NCBI GenBank assembly: GCA_947311265.1
Contig: CAMZKQ010000063.1
Span: 1 to 12,035 of the forward strand
Length of the DNA: 12,035 nt
Reading direction: 5' to 3'
From: an uncultured Chlorobiota bacterium
GTDB lineage: Bacteria; Bacteroidota; Bacteroidia; Bacteroidales; JAADGE01
The notes below the pieces were generated by a model. That model saw only the letters and a program-made list of their open reading frames with translations. It was not told the origin of the DNA and did not search any database. Each line of letters begins with the position of its first letter. Within the stretch, counting starts at the first letter, position 1. Positions 1-6,759 of the stretch are shown here, piece by piece. A program made the translations under genes and the position numbers.

Positions 1-1358
1 CCTTTTGCCCCTTTATTTTCGGGCAAACCGGTATGGCGGATTATATTTTCGGTAAAGACCACCCCAACATCGACCATTACACCTATGGCGATAGCAATTC
101 CCGAAAGGGCAACAATATTGGCATCTACGCCGAATTGACGCATGGCAATAAAGGTCATTAAAACACCAATGGGTAATAAACTCGAAATCAGAAACGAAGC
201 GCGTAAATTAAATACCAAAATTAAAACAACAAGTACGCTTATTAGGATTTCCAATGATAAGGCCTCTTCGAGTGTGCCGAGGGTTTCGTGGATTAAGCCA
301 GAGCGGTCGTAAAAAGGAACAATCGTTACTTTTGAAATTGTGCCATCGGCTAATTTTTTGCTTGGCAACCCATTGTCGATCTCCTTAATTTTAGCTTTTA
401 TGTTGTTGATTACCTGCAAAGGGTTTGCCCCATAGCGAGCAACAACTACACCACCAACGGCATCGGCACCGCCTTTGTCTAGCCCACCTCGACGGGGGGC
501 TGGGCCAAAATTTACACGTGCCACATCTTTTATACGAATAGGTACATTGTTCCGAACTGCAACTACTGACCGCTCTAAGTCTTCTAACGATTTTACATAG
601 CCCAAAGCACGAATTAGGTATTCGGCTTTGTTAAATTCAATAGTTCTTGCCCCTACGTCGAGGTTAGATTTTTTTACAGCACTTATTATTTGCCCAATAC
701 TTACCCCTTGTGCTTTCATGGCATTGGGGTCTATATCTACCTGATATTCTTTTATATAGCCACCGATGGAGGCGACTTCAGAAACTCCTTTGGCTGATGT
801 TAAGGCGTATTTCACATAGAAGTCTTGAATGGAACGCAAGTCTTGCGGGTCCCAATTGCCCGAGGGCTGTCCATTTTTATCTCTACCTTCTAAAGTGTAC
901 CAATACACTTGCCCTAGGGCGGTGGCATCAGGGCCTAAGGCAGGGGTAATCCCTGCGGGCAGTGTACCAGATGGCAAAGAGTTTAATTTTTCGAGTATGC
1001 GGCTTCTGCTCCAGTAGAACTCAACGCCTTCATCAAAAATAATGTAGATGCTTGATACGCCGAAAATGGAGTTGCTACGGATTGTTTTTACACCCGGAAT
1101 ACCTAGCAAGGCGGTTGTTAATGGGTAGGACACTTGGTCTTCAATATCTTGTGGCGAACGCCCTGCCCATTCGGTGTAAACAATTTGTTGGTTGTCGCCT
1201 ATATCCGGAATGGCATCAACGGGTACAGGATCGCTTGGCAAAATGCCAGTTTCCCAGCCAAAAGGCGAGTTTACTACACCCCATGCTATAAAAACGATGA
1301 GCAGTAGGAGCGTAACTAATTTATTCTCTAAAAAGAATTTGATTATTCTGTTTAACAT
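1..1358 (-). CDS. cusA: CusA/CzcA-family heavy-metal efflux RND transporter, N-terminal part (3' end beyond window)
   Basis: This is the inner-membrane proton-driven pump of a tripartite heavy-metal exporter, which works with a periplasmic adaptor and a TolC-like outer-membrane channel. I translated 452 codons by hand from the ATG at 1358-1356; the frame stays open to the left edge, so less than half of a protein of about 1,000 or more residues is visible. The N-terminus has a hydrophobic first helix (about residues 15-30), then PVDAIPDIGDNQQIV and the pump-like stretches SYPLTTALLGIPGVKT, LGPDATALGQVYWY and ASIGGYIKEYQVDID. At the left edge is TM4 with SGIAIAIGVMVDVGVVFTEN, which carries the proton-relay aspartate (D430, matching D405 of E. 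coli CusA) and E437. This TM4 pattern is closer to the Cu/Ag (CusA) than the Zn/Co (CzcA, DFG..VDG) type. The methionine triad that would settle the metal lies outside the window. It is the last visible gene of the minus-strand metal module. Family is certain; copper specificity is inferred. Confidence 0.95.
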   Translation of the reverse strand, partial: MLNRIIKFFLENKLVTLLLLIVFIAWGVVNSPFGWETGILPSDPVPVDAIPDIGDNQQIVYTEWAGRSPQDIEDQVSYPLTTALLGIPGVKTIRSNSIFGVSSIYIIFDEGVEFYWSRSRILEKLNSLPSGTLPAGITPALGPDATALGQVYWYTLEGRDKNGQPSGNWDPQDLRSIQDFYVKYALTSAKGVSEVASIGGYIKEYQVDIDPNAMKAQGVSIGQIISAVKKSNLDVGARTIEFNKAEYLIRALGYVKSLEDLERSVVAVRNNVPIRIKDVARVNFGPAPRRGGLDKGGADAVGGVVVARYGANPLQVINNIKAKIKEIDNGLPSKKLADGTISKVTIVPFYDRSGLIHETLGTLEEALSLEILISVLVVLILVFNLRASFLISSLLPIGVLMTFIAMRQFGVDANIVALSGIAIAIGVMVDVGVVFTENIIRHTGLPENKGAK

Positions 1359-1410
1359 TTATTTCTTAATTTAAAAACACAGACTTATAGCTGGGCGGTA
1401 GAGCCGAGTT

Positions 1411-1428
1411 ATAGTGAATTTACACTAT
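1411..1428. repeat. Inverted repeat in the leader of the efflux-pump gene
   Basis: The arms ATAGTG and CACTAT are perfect 6-bp complements separated by 6 bp. The repeat lies 53 bp upstream of the pump start. It could be an operator or an mRNA hairpin, but it is short and in AT-rich DNA, so chance is possible. The surrounding 1359-1560 leader holds no open frame I can support and no clear TAnnTTTG box. Confidence 0.35.
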
Positions 1429-1518
1429 TACAAATACTAAGAACCAATAAATTGTTGATTGCTTTGATGTTATTTGTAAGTGGTGGCAACACCCTTCTGA
1501 AAAGTGAAGAATGCTGGC

Positions 1519-1546
1519 TTGAAAACAGACGAAAGCTTGTTTTCAA
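1519..1546. repeat. 9-bp perfect inverted repeat downstream of the HYC_CC_PP-type gene
   Basis: TTGAAAACA at 1519-1527 pairs perfectly with TGTTTTCAA at 1538-1546 around a 10-base loop. It lies 15 bp past the stop codon of the small metal protein and about 160 bp before the pump gene. In the minus (transcribed) direction the T-run comes before the hairpin and no T-run follows it, so it does not look like a standard intrinsic terminator. It could be an mRNA-stability or processing hairpin, or a protein-binding site. Confidence 0.45.
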
Positions 1547-1560
1547 AAAAAGAAATACGA

Positions 1561-1983
1561 TTAGATTAAAAATACGCCAAATTGCGATTGAGCGTCTGGC
1601 AGTGGTATAATGGGAGGGGGGCTAATGTCTGAATAGTTGAAATTGGTATAAAAACTACTCGCTACTTTTAGCTCTTGAAATAAGGTAATAAATAATAGGT
1701 TGGTAACTTGTTCGGTAGGTAACGAAAACTCTTCGGCTATAAAATTATCCGAAATCTGGATAAGCTCTGTAATATTTTCGCAAGAGCAGTCATCTTCTTG
1801 GTGATGTTTACATGAGTTAGTTTTAGGCATTTCATTCTCGTGCATATCAGTACAGCAATGTGCCGCTTCTTGGTAAAGGGCAACACTATAGAGTTTTCCT
1901 TTCGAGTAGTGTTTATTGATATTAATACCAATAAAACCCGCAAGAAAAAGAACTAAAACTAATATGTTAGTGATTTTTTGCAT
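1561..1983 (-). CDS. HYC_CC_PP-type small secreted or membrane-anchored Cys/His-rich protein
   Basis: This 140-residue protein matches my recollection of the Bacteroidota HYC_CC_PP family, whose biochemical role is unknown but which often sits beside metal-efflux genes. An uncleaved anchor or signal peptide covers residues 5-21. It is followed by NKHYSKGKLYSV, where the family usually has HYC; here the cysteine is replaced by serine (S27). The CC pair is C43-C44, and a Cys/His/acid-rich stretch follows (H48, C58, H60, H61, C66, C68). A PPP motif is at 122-124 and the family-like ending is GVFLI. The many thiols and imidazoles suggest periplasmic Cu/Zn binding or sensing, but that is inference. 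Its neighbours are the HMA/AraC regulator upstream and the RND pump downstream on the same strand. The ATG at 1983 has a -7 box 20 bp upstream, which supports this start. Confidence 0.82.
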   Translation of the reverse strand: MQKITNILVLVLFLAGFIGININKHYSKGKLYSVALYQEAAHCCTDMHENEMPKTNSCKHHQEDDCSCENITELIQISDNFIAEEFSLPTEQVTNLLFITLFQELKVASSFYTNFNYSDISPPPIIPLPDAQSQFGVFLI

Positions 1984-2002
1984 CTAATTATTTATAACAG
2001 GA

Positions 2003-2010
2003 CAAAGGTA
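2003..2010 (-). promoter_or_regulatory. Bacteroidota -7 promoter element for the HYC_CC_PP-type gene
   Basis: The minus strand reads TACCTTTG, an exact match to TAnnTTTG, ending 19 bases before the start codon at 1983. No TTTG lies at the usual 19-21 base spacing upstream; the nearest one is only 10 bases away. It suggests the small gene, and perhaps the pump, can be transcribed separately from the regulator. Confidence 0.55.
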
Positions 2011-2074
2011 CGAAATGGAACAAAAATGGTTTTATATAATTTTATTTAAAACGTGTATAATTTTGAAGTGGAGT

Positions 2075-2644
2075 TTATAATACTTTATCTATTGTGTTTC
2101 TATCGGAGAATCTACTTTTTTTGTAAGAGGATAAAGTAAAACCAGTTACTTTTTTAAACTGTTTTGATAGGTGCGAAGGGCTACTGTAGTTAAGCTGAAA
2201 TGCAATTTCAGAAAAATTGAGCTCGCCATAGCTTATTAGCTCTTTTACACGCTCAATTTTTTGTAAAATAATAAACTTCTCTATTGTAATATTTTCGTTA
2301 GTAGAAAAAGTGGCAGAAAGAAACGAGTATTCGTAGCCTAGTTTTTTAGCAAGGTATGCCGAAAAATTTATCTTTAACGCTTCGCCTTTGTTGTAATGTA
2401 TGAAATCAATAATAATTGTTTTTATAGTTTCAGAGAGTATTTGTGCCTTACTTTCAAGCCGTTTAAAACCCCAAATTTCTAACTCATCATCAAGAGTAGA
2501 ATAATTAGTAATAGGATTTTGAAGCACCACCTCACCCAAATTTACAGTTATAAATGGAATATTTAATTTAAAAAAGAGTTGCTCCACCGCCATAATACAG
2601 CGTGGACAAACCATATTTTTAATATAAATAGAGTGCTTTTCCAT
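2075..2644 (-). CDS. AraC-family transcriptional regulator with N-terminal HMA-like metal-binding domain
   Basis: This 189-residue cytoplasmic regulator is probably metal-responsive. Residues 4-65 resemble a heavy-metal-associated (HMA) ferredoxin-like domain with the canonical ligand loop M11-V-C13-P-R-C16. The C-terminal part is an AraC-type double helix-turn-helix. The first motif lies around residues 95-125 (YLAKKLGYEYSFLSATF); the second lies around 141-175 (NFSEIAFQLNYSSPSHLSKQ, then FKKVTGFTLSSYKKSR, the AraC signature region). Cu(I), or another soft metal, binding at the two cysteines and then controlling the efflux genes is the obvious model, based on domain content and position next to the pump. 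It is the first gene of the minus-strand module and is divergent from the lipoprotein. The ATG at 2644 begins right after a TATATTTG box, and an earlier start would place the promoter inside the gene. Confidence 0.88.
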   Translation of the reverse strand: MEKHSIYIKNMVCPRCIMAVEQLFFKLNIPFITVNLGEVVLQNPITNYSTLDDELEIWGFKRLESKAQILSETIKTIIIDFIHYNKGEALKINFSAYLAKKLGYEYSFLSATFSTNENITIEKFIILQKIERVKELISYGELNFSEIAFQLNYSSPSHLSKQFKKVTGFTLSSYKKSRFSDRNTIDKVL

Positions 2645-2648
2645 AAGG

Positions 2649-2656
2649 CAAATATA
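2649..2656 (-). promoter_or_regulatory. Bacteroidota -7 element abutting the regulator start codon
   Basis: The minus strand reads TATATTTG, an exact TAnnTTTG match, with only four bases (CCTT) between it and the ATG at 2644. Transcription normally begins a few bases after this element, so the mRNA would have almost no 5' leader. No -33 TTTG is seen at the expected spacing. Confidence 0.5.
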
Positions 2657-2697
2657 AAATATTTATTCTAGATATCTTAGGCTTATTACTTTTTTAC

Positions 2698-2705
2698 TAG
2701 CTTTG
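2698..2705 (+). promoter_or_regulatory. Bacteroidota -7 element for the FISUMP lipoprotein
   Basis: TAGCTTTG matches TAnnTTTG and ends 41 bases before the ATG at 2747, a plausible leader length. The -33 position reads TCTTAG-like sequence rather than TTTG. The 8-bp palindrome AGATATCT at 2670-2677 lies between this box and the divergent regulator promoter and could be a shared operator, although a palindrome this short may be chance. Confidence 0.5.
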
Positions 2706-2746
2706 CATCAATTAAAATAAGTATAATATTATTAAAAAACCTCTTT

Positions 2747-3754
2747 ATGAAAAACAGAATACTAAGTGCTTTAACTAGCCTTTTATTACTCGTTAGCCTA
2801 TTTAACACTTCGTGCAAACCTAGCGATACCAAAGAAGATACCAAAGACGACCCAGTAATAGTCGAGGCTGAAAGCCTTGAAGTCGTATCTGGGAATAACC
2901 AAACTGCCGACGCAGGCACAGAACTAAGCGACCCCATTGTTTTTGTAGTAAAAGGCAGCGACGGAAAAGCAATTAAAGACGTAAAAGTAGAGTTTGCCAC
3001 AGCAGCAGGGGCATTGTCTGTTGCTTCTGCCACTTCCGATACCGAAGGGAAAGTAAGCATCTCTTGGACTTTGGGGGCTGAGGCAGGTCGCCAAACCTTT
3101 ACTGCAACAGCCTTTAAACCAGATGGCACAACCAACCTTACAGGCTCGCCAGTAACTATTATAGCTACTGCAAAAGAAGTAGTGCAAGAAAATACATTTA
3201 CTGATACTAGGGATAATAAAGTTTATAAAACAGTACAAATTGGCACTCAAAACTGGATGCAAGAAAATCTCAACTTTGAAAAAACAGGAGCTGCTCCATA
3301 CGCCAACGATGCAGCTAATGCCACAACCTATGGCTTGCTTTATACCGCAGGAGCAGCACAAACCGCTTGCCCAGCAGGCTGGCATTTACCAAGCGATACC
3401 GAATGGAAAACCCTAGAAATGGCCGTTGGAATGAGCCAAGAACAAGCTAACTTTACAGGCTCTACAAGAGGTACAGACGAAGGTGGGAAATTAAAAGAAA
3501 CAGGTACAACACATTGGAAAGACCCTAATACAGGCGCTACCAATACAAGCGAATTTTCGGTACTCGGAGCAGGTTACAACTACCAAGGTACATTCTACCA
3601 AATAAAAGAATACGCCTATTTTTGGACTTCAACAGAAGGCTCAGTAGGGGCTAATAAACATTATTCTAGGCAGATTGTTTACAATACTAGTAAAATAGGC
3701 AGAACCCCATCGGACGATGCCATTACCATGTCGGTAAGGTGCGTTGAAGATTAA
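2747..3754 (+). CDS. Lipoprotein with Ig-like domain and C-terminal FISUMP domain
   Basis: This is a 335-residue predicted lipoprotein. A signal peptide with hydrophobic core LLLLVSLF ends in the lipobox LFNTSC with the lipidated cysteine at C23. The acidic residues that follow (CKPSDTKEDTKDD) resemble the acidic surface-export signals of Bacteroidota lipoproteins, so exposure on the outside of the outer membrane is possible. Residues about 42-142 form a bacterial Ig-like (Big_1/invasin-type) beta domain, recognisable from LEVVSGNNQTADAGTELSDP and VEFATAAGALSVASATSDTEG. Residues about 150-335 are a FISUMP domain (Fibrobacter succinogenes major paralogous domain): TDTRDNKVYKTVQIGTQNWM, then ACPAGWHLPSDTEWKTLE, FWTSTE and the ending SVRCVED. 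C208 and C332 are placed to form a disulfide. FISUMP proteins have no established biochemical role; adhesion or glycan contact at the cell surface is speculation. It is monocistronic: its own promoter, then a terminator 23 bp after the stop. Confidence 0.88.
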   Translation: MKNRILSALTSLLLLVSLFNTSCKPSDTKEDTKDDPVIVEAESLEVVSGNNQTADAGTELSDPIVFVVKGSDGKAIKDVKVEFATAAGALSVASATSDTEGKVSISWTLGAEAGRQTFTATAFKPDGTTNLTGSPVTIIATAKEVVQENTFTDTRDNKVYKTVQIGTQNWMQENLNFEKTGAAPYANDAANATTYGLLYTAGAAQTACPAGWHLPSDTEWKTLEMAVGMSQEQANFTGSTRGTDEGGKLKETGTTHWKDPNTGATNTSEFSVLGAGYNYQGTFYQIKEYAYFWTSTEGSVGANKHYSRQIVYNTSKIGRTPSDDAITMSVRCVED

Positions 3755-3777
3755 TTCAATACTTTAAACCTTGAAGA

Positions 3778-3823
3778 TAGAAAAAGCTGGTTTTTAAATC
3801 AGCTTTTTCTATTTTATTTTTTT
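3778..3823 (+). terminator. Intrinsic terminator of the lipoprotein gene
   Basis: A perfect 12-bp stem (TAGAAAAAGCTG at 3778-3789 with its complement at 3800-3811) closes a 10-base loop and is followed by TTTTATTTTTTTT. It is a textbook Rho-independent terminator that isolates the lipoprotein from dapA, and its T-tract runs straight into the dapA -7 element. Confidence 0.9.
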
Positions 3824-3830
3824 AACTTTG
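3823..3830 (+). promoter_or_regulatory. Bacteroidota -7 element for the dapA operon
   Basis: TAACTTTG is an exact TAnnTTTG match located 29 bases before the dapA ATG. Its first T is the last T of the upstream terminator tract. The -33 region would fall inside the terminator hairpin and contains no TTTG. Confidence 0.6.
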
Positions 3831-3859
3831 CTAATCTAAAAAAACGAATAACAACTCTT

Positions 3860-4735
3860 ATGAAAAAAATAAATGGAACAGGCGTTGCAATGGTAACCCC
3901 CTTCAATAAAAAAGGGCAATTAGACAAAAAAGCACTTGTGAAATTAACCAAGCACCTAATTGCTGGTGGTATTGATTTTTTGGTCGTCATGGGAACAACT
4001 GCCGAGGCAGCAACCCTCTCGCAAGCCGAAAGAGAAAAAGCAATCGCAATAATCCTAAAAGCCAATGCAGGGCGACTGCCAATTGTGCTGGGCGTTGGCG
4101 GAAACGACACAAACGCTACTGTCGAGGCATTAAAAATAACAGACTTTACAGGCATAGATGCAATATTATCAGTAACACCTTATTATAACAAACCCACCCA
4201 AGCAGGTTTACTTGCCCACTTTGGGCAAGTGGCGAAGCACTCCCCCGTCCCAATTATACTCTACAACGTACCCGGGCGAACAGCAGTAAACATGACGGCA
4301 GTAACCACCTTAGCACTTGCCAAAAAGTACAAAAATATTATTGCCGTAAAAGAAGCCTCGGGCAACTGGGAACAGATTATGCAAATTATCGACAAAAAAC
4401 CAAAAGGCTTTAAAGTGTTTTCGGGCGATGATGCTATTGTAATGCCCCTAATTGCCGCTGGTGCAGATGGCGTTATCTCTGTAACTGCCAACGCATTTCC
4501 TACCCGATTTTCCGCAATGGTAAACAATGCAAAAGCAGGAAAAATAAAAAATGCAAGACAATTACATTATGATATTCTAGATTTTACAGAACGCATTTTT
4601 GAAGAAGGCAACCCAGCAGGTATAAAATTAGCCCTTTCAGTATTAGACATTTGCACACCCGAAGTGAGGCTGCCATTGGTAAAAGCATCAAAGAAATTGA
4701 GCAAAACAATAACAGGACTAATGTTGGAATTGTAA
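3860..4735 (+). CDS. dapA: 4-hydroxy-tetrahydrodipicolinate synthase (DapA)
   Basis: This cytoplasmic aldolase condenses pyruvate with L-aspartate-4-semialdehyde, the first committed step to diaminopimelate (peptidoglycan) and lysine. The 291-residue length is normal and covers one full TIM barrel. Catalytic features are all present: the Schiff-base lysine K164 in AVKEASGNW, the tyrosine Y135 and carboxylate-binding arginine R140 in ILYNVPGRT, T46-T47 in GTTAEAATLS, and Y109 in TPYYN, which reaches the neighbouring subunit. The lysine-feedback histidines of the E. coli enzyme (H53 and H56) align by eye with Q55 and R58 here, so weak or no lysine inhibition is plausible but unproven. It starts with ATG 29 bp after a good -7 box, and 14 bp separate its stop from the next gene, so co-transcription is likely. 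Confidence 0.96.
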   Translation: MKKINGTGVAMVTPFNKKGQLDKKALVKLTKHLIAGGIDFLVVMGTTAEAATLSQAEREKAIAIILKANAGRLPIVLGVGGNDTNATVEALKITDFTGIDAILSVTPYYNKPTQAGLLAHFGQVAKHSPVPIILYNVPGRTAVNMTAVTTLALAKKYKNIIAVKEASGNWEQIMQIIDKKPKGFKVFSGDDAIVMPLIAAGADGVISVTANAFPTRFSAMVNNAKAGKIKNARQLHYDILDFTERIFEEGNPAGIKLALSVLDICTPEVRLPLVKASKKLSKTITGLMLEL

Positions 4736-4749
4736 AATAGAAGAAGCTA

Positions 4750-6723
4750 TTGAAACTATCTGTAATCATAGTCAATTACAATGTAAAGCACTTTTTAGAG
4801 CAATGTTTACACACTGCAAAAAAATCTGCCGAAAGGCTTTGCTCAAAATATGGGCAAAATGCTGCTGAAATAATTATTGTAGATAACAACTCTGCCGATG
4901 GCTCTTGCTCCATGTTGAAAGAAAATTTCCCCGAGCTTTTGCTTATCGAAAACAAAGAAAATACAGGCTTCTCAAAAGCCAACAACCAAGCCATGCGTAT
5001 CGCCAAAGGCGAATATTTTTTGCTCCTAAACCCAGACACCGTAGTAGAAGAAGATACATTCCTGAAAACTGTCAAGTTTATGGACACACACCCAAAAGCA
5101 GGAGCATTGGGCGTAAAAATGATTGATGGAAGAGGCAATTTCTTGCCCGAATCTAAGCGGGCATTACCCACCCCGAAAGTTTCATTTTATAAAATATTTG
5201 GGCTAGCAGCCCTTTTTCCAAACTCTAAAAAGTTCGGGAAATACCACCTCACTTACCTAGACAACGATAAAATCGCAGAAATTGAAATCCTATCGGGAGC
5301 ATTTATGTTTATGCGAAAAACCGCACTAGACAAAGCAGGGCTACTCGACGAGGACTTTTTTATGTACGGCGAAGATATTGATTTATCCTACCGGATTATA
5401 AAAGCAGGCTACAAAAATTACTATTTCCCCGAAACAACAATTATACACTACAAAGGCGAAAGTACAAAAAAAGGCAGCCTAAACTACGTTTTTATTTTTT
5501 ATAATGCAATGATTATTTTTGCGAAAAAACATTTCTCGCAAAAAAATGCAAGCCTTTTTATTTTAGTCCTGAAATTTGCAATTTGGCTACGTGCAGGCAT
5601 CTCCATTGCCAAAAGAACAGCAAAATCCCTCTTCTTACCAATAATTGATACAGCCCTAATATTTGCTGGGTTTTATTTTATAAAACCAATTTGGGAAAAC
5701 TGGCGTTTCCAAGAGGGAGGGGGCTATCCTGCTGAATATCTGATGTATGCAGTACCGTCTTATATACTGGTTTGGGTCATAACATTATATTTTTCAGGCG
5801 GCTACGAACGCCCTGTAAAGAAACGAAAACTTGCAGCAGGAATAAGCTACGGAACAATCCTAATTTTACTTTTTTACTCCCTTTTGCCAGAAATCTACCG
5901 TTATTCTCGTGCTTTACTACTTATAGGTACTGCTTGGGCATACCTTTCTGCATTTACTATTCGTACATTTTTTACATTTGTTGCACCAAAAGAATTCGGC
6001 TTTCGCCGAAAAAAGAAATTAAGGTTACTAATTATTGCCAACACCAAAGAAGGGCAACGCATACAAGAGCTACTAAACGAAACTAACATCAATAGCGATA
6101 GCCTATTCTTTGCTAGCCCAAAGGCAGAAAACCTTACAGAAAACCAAATTGGCTCAGCCGAGCAACTGGAAGAAATTGTAAGGATAAACCGGATTAACGA
6201 AGTCATATTTAGCTTGCAAGACATAACTTCCCAGCAGATTATAAGCCATATTGTCCTGCTTTCGCAATCGGGCACCGATTTTAAAATTGTACCAAAAGCC
6301 GGTACTTCTGTAATAGGCAGTAATTCGATACATACTTCTGGCGACCTATATTCGGTGGAGTTAAACTCCATTGCAAAGAAAAGTAATAGACGCATAAAGC
6401 GAATTTTTGACATAACGATTGCCCTATTTTTACTAATATTTTTACCAATTACTGTGTTTTTTGTAAATCAAAAAAAAGGCTTTTTGCCTAATATTTTTAG
6501 AGTATTATTCGGGCTAGCTGCTTGGGTAGGCTATTCCGAACTAGATAAAGCAGAGCAATTTGCGTTGCCCAAAATTAAGAAGGGTATTTTATCGCATAAA
6601 GATTTATTGGGCAAAAAACCACAACTACAAGACCACAATAAAAACCTAAATTATGCAAAAAATTACAAAGTTTCCGATGATTTTAGAATCCTTTGGAAAG
6701 GCTTTAAACACCTTGGGCGGTAA
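4750..6723 (+). CDS. GT2 glycosyltransferase fused to membrane and degenerate sugar-phosphate-transferase-like domain
   Basis: This is a 657-residue membrane protein for cell-surface glycan synthesis. Residues 1-250 are a GT2 (GT-A) domain of the rhamnosyltransferase type: KLSVIIVNYNV, VDNNSADGS (44-52), NTGFSKANN, LLLNPDT with D96 at the nucleotide-sugar/metal site, and FMYGEDIDLSYR (204-215). Hydrophobic segments follow at about 267-287, 293-313, 330-350, 361-381 and 386-411. A Rossmann-like region (424-540) resembles the N-terminal CoA_binding_3 part of polyprenyl-phosphate hexose-1-phosphate transferases. RIKRIFDITIALFLLIFLPI (548-567) then matches the opening membrane helix of their catalytic domain. 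The rest is short and lacks the family's catalytic residues. The start is TTG at 4750: a TAG lies at 4738-4740 in frame, no other start fits, and the GT2 strand begins at once. Downstream is the HD hydrolase, 36 bp away. The donor and acceptor sugars cannot be read from sequence. Confidence 0.9.
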   Translation: MKLSVIIVNYNVKHFLEQCLHTAKKSAERLCSKYGQNAAEIIIVDNNSADGSCSMLKENFPELLLIENKENTGFSKANNQAMRIAKGEYFLLLNPDTVVEEDTFLKTVKFMDTHPKAGALGVKMIDGRGNFLPESKRALPTPKVSFYKIFGLAALFPNSKKFGKYHLTYLDNDKIAEIEILSGAFMFMRKTALDKAGLLDEDFFMYGEDIDLSYRIIKAGYKNYYFPETTIIHYKGESTKKGSLNYVFIFYNAMIIFAKKHFSQKNASLFILVLKFAIWLRAGISIAKRTAKSLFLPIIDTALIFAGFYFIKPIWENWRFQEGGGYPAEYLMYAVPSYILVWVITLYFSGGYERPVKKRKLAAGISYGTILILLFYSLLPEIYRYSRALLLIGTAWAYLSAFTIRTFFTFVAPKEFGFRRKKKLRLLIIANTKEGQRIQELLNETNINSDSLFFASPKAENLTENQIGSAEQLEEIVRINRINEVIFSLQDITSQQIISHIVLLSQSGTDFKIVPKAGTSVIGSNSIHTSGDLYSVELNSIAKKSNRRIKRIFDITIALFLLIFLPITVFFVNQKKGFLPNIFRVLFGLAAWVGYSELDKAEQFALPKIKKGILSHKDLLGKKPQLQDHNKNLNYAKNYKVSDDFRILWKGFKHLGR

Positions 6724-6759
6724 AGCCTGTTAAAAAAAGCATAGTGAAATAAACGAACC

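Noticed and set aside
710..1291. Several plus-strand open frames of 60-80 codons
   Set aside because: They lie inside the minus-strand RND pump gene, whose protein aligns with CusA without interruption across this interval; the plus-strand products resemble nothing and are rich in chance residues.
1519..1546. Hairpin as the intrinsic terminator of the HYC_CC_PP-type gene
   Set aside because: The T-run precedes rather than follows the stem in the direction of transcription, and the stem is AT-rich, so it was recorded only as an inverted repeat.
2825..2847. Tandem direct repeat GATACCAAAGA in the lipoprotein
   Set aside because: It is only two 11-base copies at a 12-base period encoding an acidic linker (DTKE/DTKD) just after the lipobox; a low-complexity linker explains it.
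2686..3543. Minus-strand frames of up to about 150 codons across the lipoprotein
   Set aside because: They are antisense to a clear lipoprotein with signal peptide, Ig-like and FISUMP domains, and their compositions (Ser/Val- or Cys/Phe-rich) look like reverse translation of that gene.
5772..6413. Overlapping plus- and minus-strand frames within the glycosyltransferase
   Set aside because: Both are out of frame with a continuous membrane glycosyltransferase whose domains cover the interval.
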